Shown here piece after piece: positions 33,070 through 43,052 of a DNA stretch of 64,000 bases. The notes under the pieces are model-generated. The model saw only the letters and a list, made by a program, of their open reading frames with translations, was not told the DNA's origin and made no database searches. The position numbers and the translations under genes were made by a program. How positions within the stretch are numbered: the first letter of the stretch is position 1; every line of letters begins with the position of its first letter. The stretch spans positions 19,654,001 to 19,718,000 of the forward strand of contig JBHGNT010000010.1 in NCBI GenBank assembly GCA_043228905.1. The letters run 5' to 3'. Origin of the DNA: Azolla caroliniana. Lineage: Eukaryota; Polypodiophyta.

Positions 33070-33680
33070 CTAAGGTCAAGACGGTGGTAGAATGGCAGAC
33101 TCTGTGCTCGGTGCGGGATGTGCAATGCTTTTTTTTAGGCTTTGCCAATTTTTACTGGAAGTTTATAAAAGATTACTCAAAGCTCGTTTTGCCTCTCACA
33201 CAACTTACCAGGAAGGGACAATCGTTCATTTGGTCTGAAGAAGCAGATATGGCTTTTGAGAGTCTTAAAAAGGCTTTTACATCGGCTCCAATTCTAGCTC
33301 ATGTCGATTCGGAAAACCCATTCATTATCGAAGCTGATGCATCGGATTTCGCATTGGGGAGCATTCTGTCGCAACGGGGTAATGATGAGAAGCTACATCC
33401 TGTGGCTTTTCACTCACGCAAGTTTGACGCCGCCGAAATCAACTACGAAATTCATGATAAGGAGCTATTGGCAATAGTGGACTCGTTTATGCAATGGAAG
33501 CATTTTTTAGAGGGATCCTCTCATCAAGTCACCGTATTCAGTGACCATAAAAACCTTGCCTACTTTTAGGATGCTCGTGGGCTAAATCGATGTCGAGCTC
33601 GGTGGGCCCACTTCCTCACGCATTTCAACTTCAAAATTACATATCGTCCGGGGAAGCACCAAGGGAAGGCAGATGCATTA
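33070..33680 (+). pseudogene. Gyp3 pol, RT C-terminal end and RNase H
   Basis: The frame starts in the RT thumb region (VRDVQCFFLGFANFYWKFIKDYS) and covers a gypsy RNase H with the catalytic Asp in EADASDFALGSILSQ, Glu in IHDKELLAIV and Asp in FSDHKNLAYF. A TAG at 33567-33569 follows Phe where a Gln codon is expected, then the frame continues (LNRCRARWAHFLTHFNFKI, GKADALSRH). The RT palm with its catalytic Asp pair is absent, so the element is inactive. Confidence 0.85.
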
Positions 33681-33746
33681 TCACGACATTCGTATCTAAC
33701 ACCGCGTCCCGGCAAGCCAGCTTTCGATAATCAAAAGCAAGTAATC

Positions 33747-34538
33747 TTGGGACCGGCACGACTGCAAGCAACACAGGTTTTTGGCATGCGCATGGATTCC
33801 CACGTTATCAATATCATACGTGCGGACCTGAAGACAGATGCTTTCACCCAAGCTATACTAGCACAAATTGATCCCTCTCGAGCATCATGTTCACAATCGC
33901 AACCACTAGGTACAGACTATCGGCAATTCAAATACCATGATGGATTACTCTTCTTTAAAGAACTTTTGTATGTTCCTAATGGTTCTTGCCGCCTTCGAGT
34001 AGTACAAAACTATCATGACACATATATAGCTCGGCATTTTGGTAGTACTAAAACAGTAGATTTAGTACAACGATCATTCTGGTGGCCCCGTATGCGACAA
34101 TTTGTCGAAGATTTTGTTCGGACTTGTGATACATGCTGTAGAGCGAAAAGGCCAAGGCATCATCCATATGGTTTATTAGAACCATTACCAATTCCAAACA
34201 AGCCGTGGCAATCCATTGCTCTAGACTTCATCATAGATCTTCCAGTTTCTAAGGGGTTCAATGCGATTCTAACAGTGGTAGATCGATATATGAAGATGGC
34301 TCATTTCTTGCCATGTACTAAGGAAATCTCCAGTGAAGACACCGCCAAAATTGTCATGCGTGAAGTATGTCGACATCATGGACTTCCCGATAGTATCGTC
34401 AGCGACCGTGGACCCCAGTTCGTGTCAAAATTCTGGAAGCACCTTTTTAAAATGCTCAAGGTCACTTGTAACCTCTCCTCCGGCTACCACCCACAAACCG
34501 ACGGCCAAGCCGAACGAACAAATCAAACACTAGAGTAG
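33747..34538 (+). pseudogene. Gyp3 pol, integrase core
   Basis: The frame gives the integrase zinc finger (H-x(3)-H in YHDTYIARHFG, then CDTCCRAK) and the catalytic core with D (LDFIIDLP), D (VSDRGPQF) and E (DGQAERTNQTLE). A TAG at 34536-34538 interrupts it where a Gln codon is expected. The upstream part of the same frame (33570-33746) links to the RNase H. It would insert the DNA copy into chromatin. Confidence 0.88.
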
Positions 34539-35321
34539 TATTTGCGGTGCTTTCTCAGCTATCATCAGGATAACTGGGCAGAAATTCTCCACTTCGCCGA
34601 ATTTGCCTATAATAACTCTATCCACGCATCGACTAAAGTTACGCCCTTTTATGCTTATATGGGACGTCACCCTCGGTGGAATGTACTTGAAACCCCAGAG
34701 GTGTCCACAAATCCTTGCGCGGAGGATTGTTTGAAGCAGTTACGCAAGATACAGGCAGATTTATCTACTCATCTCCAGCAAGCTCAACAAACACACAAGG
34801 TCTACGTGGATCATCATCGACTTCCATCTAGTTTTAACATTGGAGATCGGGTGTGGCTGTTGAGACGACATATCAAGACTACTCGCCCATGTGAGAAGTT
34901 GGATTATCGGCCATTAGGTCCCTTTCGTATTATCGGAAAGATTAATGATGTCGCTTTTCGTCTCGATCTACCTCCTCAACTTCGGATACATCCGGTGTTT
35001 CATAGTTCTCTCCTTAAACCCTATCACGAGAGCACCATCCCAGGACGTATTATACAACCTCCACCCCCGATCAAGCTTGAAGATGGACCAGAGTACGAGG
35101 TTGCCACCATCCTTGATTCCAAGATTGTTCGCAACAAGCTCTACTATCTAGTCGATTGGCTAGGCTATAGTCCCAGCGAACGTACTTGGGAACCAATCGA
35201 GAATGTGACCAATGCTCGTGCGCTTCTTGAAGACTTCCATCGTCAATATCCACACAAACCGAGTCCTCCATCCAAAATGACTCGTGACACTCGTCGTTTT
35301 AAAGGGGGGATAGTGTCATGA
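34539..35321 (+). pseudogene. Gyp3 integrase C-terminus with chromodomain
   Basis: In frame with the core after one stop, this 259-residue part contains the rest of the core (WAEILHFAEFAYNNSIHAST) and the GPY/F-type module (DYRPLGPFRIIGKINDVAFRLDLP, then IHPVFHSSLLKPY). A chromodomain at about residues 185-238 (35093-35255) has the LVDWLGYSPSERTWEP core and a C-terminal helix. Chromodomains steer chromovirus integration to particular histone marks. The frame ends just inside the 3' LTR, after a purine tract (AAAGGGGGGATAG). Confidence 0.9.
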
Positions 35322-35693
35322 TATGGCAAGACTCGAACCCATGACCTTAGGTTATATGAGTCAAGCTCTTGACCATTATATCATCTATTGTAATACGTAG
35401 GATATTATTTTCATTTACATTTTATTATAGGAAATTAATGTATATTCCAGATTTCTCTGGAACATTCTAGAAACTTCAGGATTACTCTTGAGAACACTAT
35501 AAAAGAGGGCACTAGGCATTATGTTGAACCAAATTGGTTCAACGCCAGTCTTTAGCCTCATAACCCTTTTGTACTTACTCTTCTTATAATATATAATTTA
35601 TTATCATCATCTCTCTCTCTCTCGCACTCGTCCTCGCTATCTCTCTCTCTCCTCTCCTCTCTTCCTCTCTTGGGAGTCTTACGTAGTCCCATC
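35314..35693 (+). repeat. Gyp3 3' LTR, left part
   Basis: It starts TGTCATGATATGGCAAGACT and keeps the TATA region and the TTGAACCAA palindrome of the 5' LTR. It is cut at 35693 by Cop2. The remaining 68 bp are at 48518-48585 after the Cop2 duplication CCATC. Confidence 0.9.
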
Positions 35694-35864
35694 TGTCGAA
35701 TACAAGTGTATAATGGACGTATTCACACTATCCCTTTGGGCCATTTGTGTAATTAGCATAAATGGTAGTTGCCCTAAGTCGGTCACTATATATAGTGACC
35801 TTGTAACCTTTTTGTAAGGTTGGGTGTTGTATTATTGCTTTGTGGAATAAAGAGTTCTCTTGTG

Positions 35865-35904
<40 letters not shown>

Positions 35905-35998
35905 TCTGTGCACGACCTCAGAAACGATCATACGCAGGTACTCAGAACAGAATCGAATGCTTCTTGATCTTCCGCATAGACGACTTTGATCTCCAACA
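35694..35998 (+). repeat. Cop2 5' LTR
   Basis: The 305-bp LTR has CACTATATATAGTGACC, a TATA box inside a palindrome, near 35784-35800 and a long (TC)n at about 35868-35900. Immediately after it comes TCTGGTATCAGAGCC, a perfect initiator-Met-type primer site. Confidence 0.93.
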
Positions 35999-36683
35999 TC
36001 TGGTATCAGAGCCTGCACATTCAATCCGCTGTCGGACGTCGTCTCAACCTGCACAGCATTCGGTTTCTTGCATCATTCGAAGAAGAGAGAAGAAGAAGAA
36101 AAACGAGGCTCGCATCTCATCGCGTTAGATCATCTTCGCTTGGAGTAAGCCAACAGGTTGTACTCTGTTCCTTGTGATCGTAACCGCTCGAGGTGAAATC
36201 CCCTTGTGCAACATTGACACGATCGTGCTCCACTCGGTTAAACGGCATCCGAAGAGGTCACCAAACGCTGCTCGCCGCTCATTGTAACCACTCGGTGCAG
36301 ATCGGTCTCAAGACAACAACCCCAATTCGTGCTTCATCCGCCTGATCGACATTCGAGAGGATCAGTTGGATCTGTCTCTCTCGTCGCTACAGCCACCCGA
36401 AGCAGAATCGGCCCAGACAATCGGTTTCAATAATCGGTATTCGGCACATATATCCGAAGCGAACCGGGCTCACTCCGACTCGGCAACATTCGGGAAGACC
36501 AGTCGGTTCTGTCCCTCAAGTTACCGGAGTCAATTCGAGCAAGTTCAACAATACATATATCCGAAGCCGAACCGACTCGGGTTCAAATCCGACTAGAACG
36601 ATATCGGGTGAGCCAACCGGTTGCACTCCCACAAGGTTCGTAGTCAACTCCGAACCGAGCTTCGTCAACCGAAACCAAATTTG

Positions 36684-37280
36684 ATGGCATCAACATCCGG
36701 CTCGTCAGAAATGAGTCTAAGAAAGTTCGATGGATCGAACTTCAACTTCTGGAAGGAGCAAATGCAGGACTATCTCATAGTCAAGGGGCAAATCGATCCC
36801 ATCGAAAATGAAGAACCTCCAGAAGGATACAAACCAATTGAGTGGCAGAAGCTGGACAGAATCGTCCGCGCCACGATTCGGATGCACCTATCGGAATCGG
36901 TATATTTTACGGTGCAATCGTGTACGACAGCATTCGAACTGTGGAAAACACTGTCGGACACTTACGAAAAGAAGGTCACCGCAACGAAGATGTTTCTGAT
37001 CCGGCGCCTCTACAACTTGCGGATGAAAGAATCCGATTCGGTTCAAGCACATCTCAATGAGTACGAAAGCATAAGCTCCCAAATCTCGTCACAGGGGACG
37101 GCAATCGAGGATGAACTCAGAGCAATGATACTCATGAGCAGCCTTCCCTCATCATGGGAAACTTTCGTCACAACCGTGTGCAGCGCGTCAACCACGGCTG
37201 TTAAATACTCCGAAGTCACGAGCGCAATCCTGACCGAAGCAGCTCGGAGAAAGTCTTTCGCCAAAGATTTCAACAGATGA
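36684..37280 (+). CDS. Cop2 gag
   Basis: From the ATG at 36684 (leader upstream is open but belongs to the untranslated region) the frame gives 198 residues of copia gag. They start MASTSGSSEMSLRKFDGSNFNFWK, with the FDG-NF-x-W block, and include the UBN2-type core (FELWKTLSDTYEKK, RRLYNLRM, LMSSLPSSWETF). It ends at a TGA before the zinc knuckle. The knuckle CNYCKKPGHIKADC lies at 37390 in the frame of pol, so a single indel near 37280 separates them. An intact relative would have gag and pol in one frame. Confidence 0.85.
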   Translation: MASTSGSSEMSLRKFDGSNFNFWKEQMQDYLIVKGQIDPIENEEPPEGYKPIEWQKLDRIVRATIRMHLSESVYFTVQSCTTAFELWKTLSDTYEKKVTATKMFLIRRLYNLRMKESDSVQAHLNEYESISSQISSQGTAIEDELRAMILMSSLPSSWETFVTTVCSASTTAVKYSEVTSAILTEAARRKSFAKDFNR

Positions 37281-37299
37281 CGCTTACGTAGTACAAGGT

Positions 37300-38674
37300 T
37301 CGACAGACCGATCGAACATACGAGGAAGAGATTCCTCACGGCCGCCGAACAATCAGCGAAGACGGAGCCAGTCACGGGATAACCGAATCTGCAACTATTG
37401 CAAGAAACCCGGACACATCAAAGCCGACTGCCGTGCACTCAAGAACAAGAACAACAAGAAGAGTGGCCGGCATGAGGAGATCAATTACGTCAGCTTCTCA
37501 GCTGATGTGCTACCAAACGACCCGAATATACTATCAATCGAAAATCCAGTCGGCTCAGAAGTTCTGCTCACGACTGAAGAATCAAGCACATGGCTCTTGG
37601 ATTCGGGCGCGTCATTTCACGTGACTCCTCATAGATCCCAATTTCGGCAATATACGATCCATCACTCCGACTCAGTTCGAGTCGGCAACTCACAACACTG
37701 TGACATCATCGGAATCGGCACAGTAGAGCTCAACCTTGCAGGTGGCTCTACACTTGTACTTCACAATGTCCGACATGTACCCGAGCTCTCAAGGCCATTG
37801 ATCTCAGTCGGACAACTAGATGAAGACGGCATTCGTGCCGGTTTTTCTTCGGGAGGGTGGACACTCCACAGGGGGAACCTCCTGCTTGCTAGAGGACCCA
37901 AGATACACTCACTGTATCCGTTACATGTTACGCTCAGAGAGGGTAACCTGTTTTTGGTGGATATTCCTGTGTCATCACTATGGCACCGAAGATTAGGACA
38001 CCTCAGCAAGGCCGACATTACGCATCTATCTAGAGCCGGATACATCCCCAAACTCTCCTTCTCCGACCATCAATTCTGCGAGCATTGCCAGTATGGCAAA
38101 CAAGCAGCCGCAACACACCCGACATCAGCACCAAGAGAAACGAGACCTCTCGATTTAGTCCATTCGGACGTCTGTGGCCCAATGCCGCATCAGTCTCTAG
38201 GCGGTGCCTCTTACTTCGTCAGTTTTATTGACGATTCGACTCGAAAGGTGTGGGCTTATCCAATTCGCACCAAAGATCGTGTCTTCTCGATCTTCTCCGA
38301 TTGGCTCGCTATGGTAGAAAATCAAACCGACCGAAAGCTGAAATGCTTTCGGACAGACAATGGGGGAGAGTTCAAATCCGAAGAATTCGTCAAATTCTGC
38401 CGACAACGCGGCATCCGACGTGAATTTACGGCACCACACAGTCCGGAGCAAAACGGGATTGCCGAACGCATGAATCGGACAATCCAAGAACGGATAGTTT
38501 CCATGCTCCAACACTCCGGACTGTCGGATGGCTTCTGGGCAGAGGCTCTACTCACGGCAGTACACATAATCAATATGTCGCCAAGTAGACCTCTAGGACT
38601 TCAAATTCCTCAGGAACTATGGATCGGCAGTAAGCCGAATTACGACAAGCTGAGGATCTTCGGATGCGAGGCGT
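37300..38674 (+). pseudogene. Cop2 pol, first part (zinc knuckle, protease, integrase), cut by Gyp2
   Basis: This frame starts upstream of the CCHC knuckle (37390) and has an intact protease triplet D-S-G (LLDSGASFH). The pre-integrase HHCC follows (LWHRRLGHLS, CEHCQYGK). The integrase core has D (HSDVCGP), D (RTDNGGEF) and E (NGIAERMN), ending at the LRIFGCEA block. At 38674 Gyp2 interrupts between the codons for Ala and Tyr. Apart from that insert the frame is open, which fits the near-identical LTRs. Confidence 0.9.
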
Positions 38675-39474
38675 TGTCGAGATATTACGCAAGTGCGTGC
38701 GGAATAGAGGCGGGACCGCGGGGGTCTCGAACCAAAGAGCAAGCGAGGGAGGAGAAAGAGAGAGAACCGGCTACGCAGGACCGGGGATACACAGGGACAC
38801 GGCCCTTCAGCACGGAGAACGCGAACAGACACCGACACAGACGGATGCGAATGACTAAATATGTGTATTAACAAAATGGCTAACACGACTACAACCCCCG
38901 ATGGGGCACAGGTTGGTTGCAACCGAACAGGCCGGCGAACAGATGCCGATGCCTGTTCGCTTTGACGCACAAACGGGGAAATGGGGGGGGGGTAGCAGGT
39001 CGGAGGTGCTGCCGGAAGCACTCGGGCGTTCCTCGAAACAGCGCGAGCCTCCCCGGAACCCTGCACAGAAAGCTTTGGAGCTCAAGAAGGAAGGAAACGG
39101 AGAGAGCGAAGCGTCCAGAAACGGTCCGACAGCACTTCGTCCTCTCCGCGCCCGATCCCCGCAACAGCTCTTTCCCGCTCCTTATATAGGCCGACGAACA
39201 GGCCGTCGTGTCAGCTTTATTCCCTGTCCCTTTTGGACAGGGATCCGCTCCGTTTTTCACAGATCCGCGTAGTTACGCCGCCGACTCGTACAGTTCGCGC
39301 GCGCGACCGAAAAGACTGTTCGCGCGGTCTTTGTCTCCACTTGAGTTAGGGCCCGTTCCTGCCGATTATCCTCTCAATTCGTTTCTATGTACAACTCGGA
39401 GCGTGCGCGCGTGAAGAACCGGTTCCCACGCCTTGGTGCACCGATTCCGCCTATGGACGGTTTTCTTCACGACA
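38675..39474 (-). repeat. Gyp2 3' LTR
   Basis: The 800-bp LTR holds a run of 10 G near 38983 (11 in the other LTR) and TATATAAGG on the minus strand near 39185. It is preceded, in element direction, by a purine tract (GGTGGGGGCGGA). Open frames listed through it on both strands are the same in the two LTRs and have no recognised domain. Confidence 0.95.
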
Positions 39475-39545
39475 TCCGCCCCCACCTAACCGCGCATCCT
39501 CCGGTATGCGCCAAGAGAGTTGGGACGTAGAAAACCGGCCCGTCT

Positions 39546-42500
39546 TCATTCCTCGCCCGTCGGTTCTTCTTCATTTTCGGATCGTTCGTCACTGCCGACC
39601 AGGAGAGCCGGGTCTGGCTCGTCGTCGTGTCGCTTCTTGAACGCTTTGATCCGCTTCCCTGCAACCGGTATCGCCATTCTCGTGCCGTCAAGTTCCGCCA
39701 GGTGATATGTCCCGTTGTCATTGGCGCTCCGTACCACGTAAGGCCCGAACCACCTTCGTGCGAACTTCCGTGTAGCTCGGTGCTGGTTGTCGAGGCTGCT
39801 GTCGTAGACGAGCACCCAGTCACCTTCTTCGATTTTCTTCGGTCGTAGCCGGTGCGTTCGGTCGAACCGGGCTTTGTTCTTTGTCCTCGCCACCCGGAGC
39901 TTCTCCGTAGCCAGTGCCACGTCCTCCGGCCTCCGCTCGAGCTGTCGTATACGTGCGACCAACAACTCCTCCCGGCTCATCTCGTCCCTCCAGTCGACCG
40001 TTGCCCACGAGGAGATCGTCCGTTCAATCGGCATGATCGGCGTCTGGCCGAACATGAGCTCCGTCGGCATGTACCCGGTTACCGAACTGTGCGTGGTCCG
40101 GTCTGCCCACAAAGCATAAGGTAGCAGCCGCGGCCAGTCACCGGCTCGGCCTCCGCATGCCCGAACCAACGCCTTGACGATCGGTCCGTGTCCGCGCTCC
40201 ACCTTTCCATTCGCCTCCGGATTGTACGCAGTGGTGAGCGAGAGCTGGACTCCCAGCCGGTCGAACAGCTCCGCGGCTTCTTCGGCGTCCAACTCCCCTC
40301 GGTCAGCCACGATCTTCCCGACGCACCCGTACCGGCATATCACGTCCTCGACTAGGAACCGACACACGGCCGCGGTCGTCTTGTTCTGAAGGGCTCGGCC
40401 TTCCACCTGGTTCGTCAGGTCTTCCCGCGCTAGGACCAGATACCGCATCTGTCCTACCCCCATCGGCATCGTCACCAGATCTACCATCCATTTGAAGTGG
40501 ATAGTCGGAGGGTACGTAGGGTGAAGCCCGTCCCGGTGTCGGACTATCGAGTGCATCTGACAACTCTCGCAAGTTGACACGAACCGATGCACGTCCCGGT
40601 ACAATCCCGGCCACCAGTACTTTCCCTTCAGCTTCTCAAACGTCGCCCACGTTCCACGGTGTCCAGCCCAAGGGCTGTCGTGGTAGGCCGCCAGTAGCTC
40701 CTCCTATTCTTCCTTCATCGCCACCACTCGGAGCGGGACGCCGTCCCTCTTCTTCGGGTGCTTCCATAGATGCCCATCTCGGAGAAAGAATCGATATGCT
40801 TTCTTCCGGATCCGGTTGGCCTCGTCCTTCGTCCATGACGCATCGGGCGTCATCGTCTTCAAAAACCCGCCGATCTGCAGCCATTCCCCGTCGTACTTGC
40901 TCGCGTCGAACTCGTTAAGCGCCGGAGTGCTCATCCCGTCGGTCGTTATGTATGCCGCCTCGAAGAAATCCACGCCGACTTCTTCGTCTTCCGAAACCAT
41001 GCCGCCCTCGTCGTCGAACCTCGCCCTCGAAAGCATGTCGGCCATGGCGTTGTCTTTCCCGGAAATGTGTCGTATTTCCGGGTCCAGGGACTTGATGTAC
41101 GGTATCCACCTGAGCATCGCCAGGTCCGGAGTCGCGCATCCGGAAACCATACCGAGAATCGGCAGGCAATCCGTCTCGATGATCACTTCCGTCCCTATCA
41201 GGTAGTCTTTGTCGGCCTTAACCGCCGAAACAATACCCCAGAGTTCGCGTTTAACCTGGGCGTACCCTCGCTGCCGTTCACTGAGGACTTTCGCGCCGAA
41301 TCGGATCGGAAACCGATTGCCGTCCTCGTCTTCCTGGTTCACGACCCATCCGATCCCGGTCGGACTGGTATCCACCGTTATGAATACCGGGGTACCCTTC
41401 CCGTAAACCGCCTTCCGGAGTGCCGGTGCCGCTGCAAGGGCCTCTTTCAGCTTCCGGACCGATTCCGCGTGCTTGTCTAGCCATTCGAACCTTCGCCCCT
41501 TTTTCAGCAACCCGTACAGTGGCTCCGCGACGTGTGCGTAATGCGGGATCCATATGTGGTAGAACGCGCATGCCCCCAGGAATCTCCGTACTTCCGTGAC
41601 CGAGCTGCAGTCGGGCTTCATCGCGGAGATGGCTTCTACCTTCGCCGGAGACGGTTTCCGGCCATATGGTCCGCACAGGTGTCCGACCACCATGATTTCT
41701 GACTGCCCGAAGGCCGACTTCTCCCCGGAGAAGGTGAGTCTCGCATCCTCTAGCCTTTGCAGCACCTTCTCGCAATCGTCGACGTGCGTCGCCACGAATT
41801 GCCGGCATCCGTCCGGCCCGATCGTCTCGTCCTTTTCTTCCACCGGGCCTCCCTTGATCGGGATGTCGTCCAGAAACGGCATGGTAATGTCCGGGACACA
41901 GTCCCTCAGAACCTTGTTCATCGCATTCACCATGTGGGCCACCGAGTTGGTCCCTCCTTGCGGCAGTGTACACATCCGAACTAGGCCGAGGGGAGTTCGC
42001 ATCGTCGTAAGGTCTCTGCTCTCCACGGCCAGCTGGAACTGGTCGTACCCTGAGTATAGATCCCCGACCGAGTAAATTGACCTTCCGGCGAAGGCCTCCG
42101 CGAACTCGTCTATGGTCGGTCCGATTCCTGCGTTCCGAATGGTCACTCGATTGACCGGCTGCAGGTCCTGGATGAAGCGCAGCGAACCGTTTTTCTTCGG
42201 TACGGTAAACCATCGATTCGAATATGGGGCGCTCGACGGCTCGAGAATTCCCATATCAACTTTCTGCCTCAGCAGCTCCATCAACTTCGGGATGTGAGCT
42301 CTCGGAACCGGGATTGGCTTGAGATTCCATGGTACATGCGGTACCGTGAATATCACCATCGGCTCCACGATCGTCGGGTCAACGCACCCGATTTCCTCCG
42401 GCGAGAATGCGAAGGCTTTCCCGTGCCTTCCGAGCATCCTCCGAAACCGGTCTTCCTCCGCCGGCAGTAGGAACCCGCCCCCACCGATTTTGAGCTCTCG

Positions 42501-43049
42501 GAGCGTCTCGTCAGTGAAGGTGTGCCCTATGCAGGCCGGATCTCGTAGACTAGGGTCTGATGCAACCCCTTTGATTCTCGACGCGCTGTCCTCCGGTAAG
42601 GGTGCCGCTACTGGCCTTACCTTCCGGTCCACAGTCTTGTACTTGGTGTTTACGTGGGCCGTCCGAACTGACTCAAGCCCTCGACCGAAGTCCGCGATGA
42701 CTTCGTACATCTCCTCGGAACACACCGGTATCGTCCGGTCGTCGTTAAGGCCTTCTTCGACTACCTTTCCCAGCATTCCCAAGGTGTCGTCGAATGAGAC
42801 CGCCTCCACGGCTCCGTTGATTTCCTCGTCCGGGCCGAGAACTCCGCACGCTCGAAGTCTCGCCTCCGTCTTTGTTTTCTCTCGGCCGGCGATGCCGACC
42901 ATCGCACACGCTCCGTTGTCGGAGAACAAAAATTCCCTACCTATGGTACAAGGTTTCTTCGGTTTTATCGTACAGGTGTGGGGTTTTCCCGGGGTGTCCG
43001 GACTGTCGCGGCCCCACGCCTTGGCAGCCCTCTCTAAAAATCCTCTCGG
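39546..43049 (-). pseudogene. Gyp2 pol (RT, RNase H, integrase), one premature stop
   Basis: The pol frame opens at 43049, just after a stop at 43050-43052, and runs to 39546, about 1,167 codons with a single TAG at 40704-40706. RT has the LRFIQDLQPVNRVT block, YSGYDQFQL, LPQGGTNS and the catalytic FLDD at 41865-41876, where plant gypsy elements usually have Y-V/I-DD. RNase H has TVDTSPTGIGWV and the RELWGIVSAVKADK block. Integrase has the TCESCQ zinc finger, D (WMVDLV), D (VADRGEL) and E (NGKVERGH), and a C-terminal domain with EEGDWVLVYD and GPYVVRSAND blocks. There is no chromodomain; the tail is acidic. Gag and pol are in different frames with a T5 run at the join. These blocks resemble gypsy elements of fungi (from memory). 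Confidence 0.9.
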
Positions 43050-43052
43050 TTA
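43034..43052 (-). promoter_or_regulatory. Predicted -1 ribosomal frameshift site between Gyp2 gag and pol
   Basis: In gag frame the end reads GAG GAT TTT TAG (stop at 43034-43036). The pol frame, -1 relative to gag, is opened only by a TAA at 43050-43052, so the two frames overlap by about 15 nt. Slippage on the T5 run (43036-43040) would move gag into pol exactly there. Gyp1 keeps GGATTTTTAA at the same place. Whether a downstream stem-loop is present was not assessed. Confidence 0.55.

Noticed and set aside
38889-39414. Several open frames on both strands, repeated at 45195-45945
   Set aside because: They fall in the two near-identical LTRs of Gyp2 and are open because the LTRs are GC-rich; no domain is recognised.
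41278-42213. Second long frame overlapping Gyp2 pol (311 codons)
   Set aside because: Off-frame reading of pol with Arg/Gly-rich composition; the RT and RNase H motifs are in the other frame.
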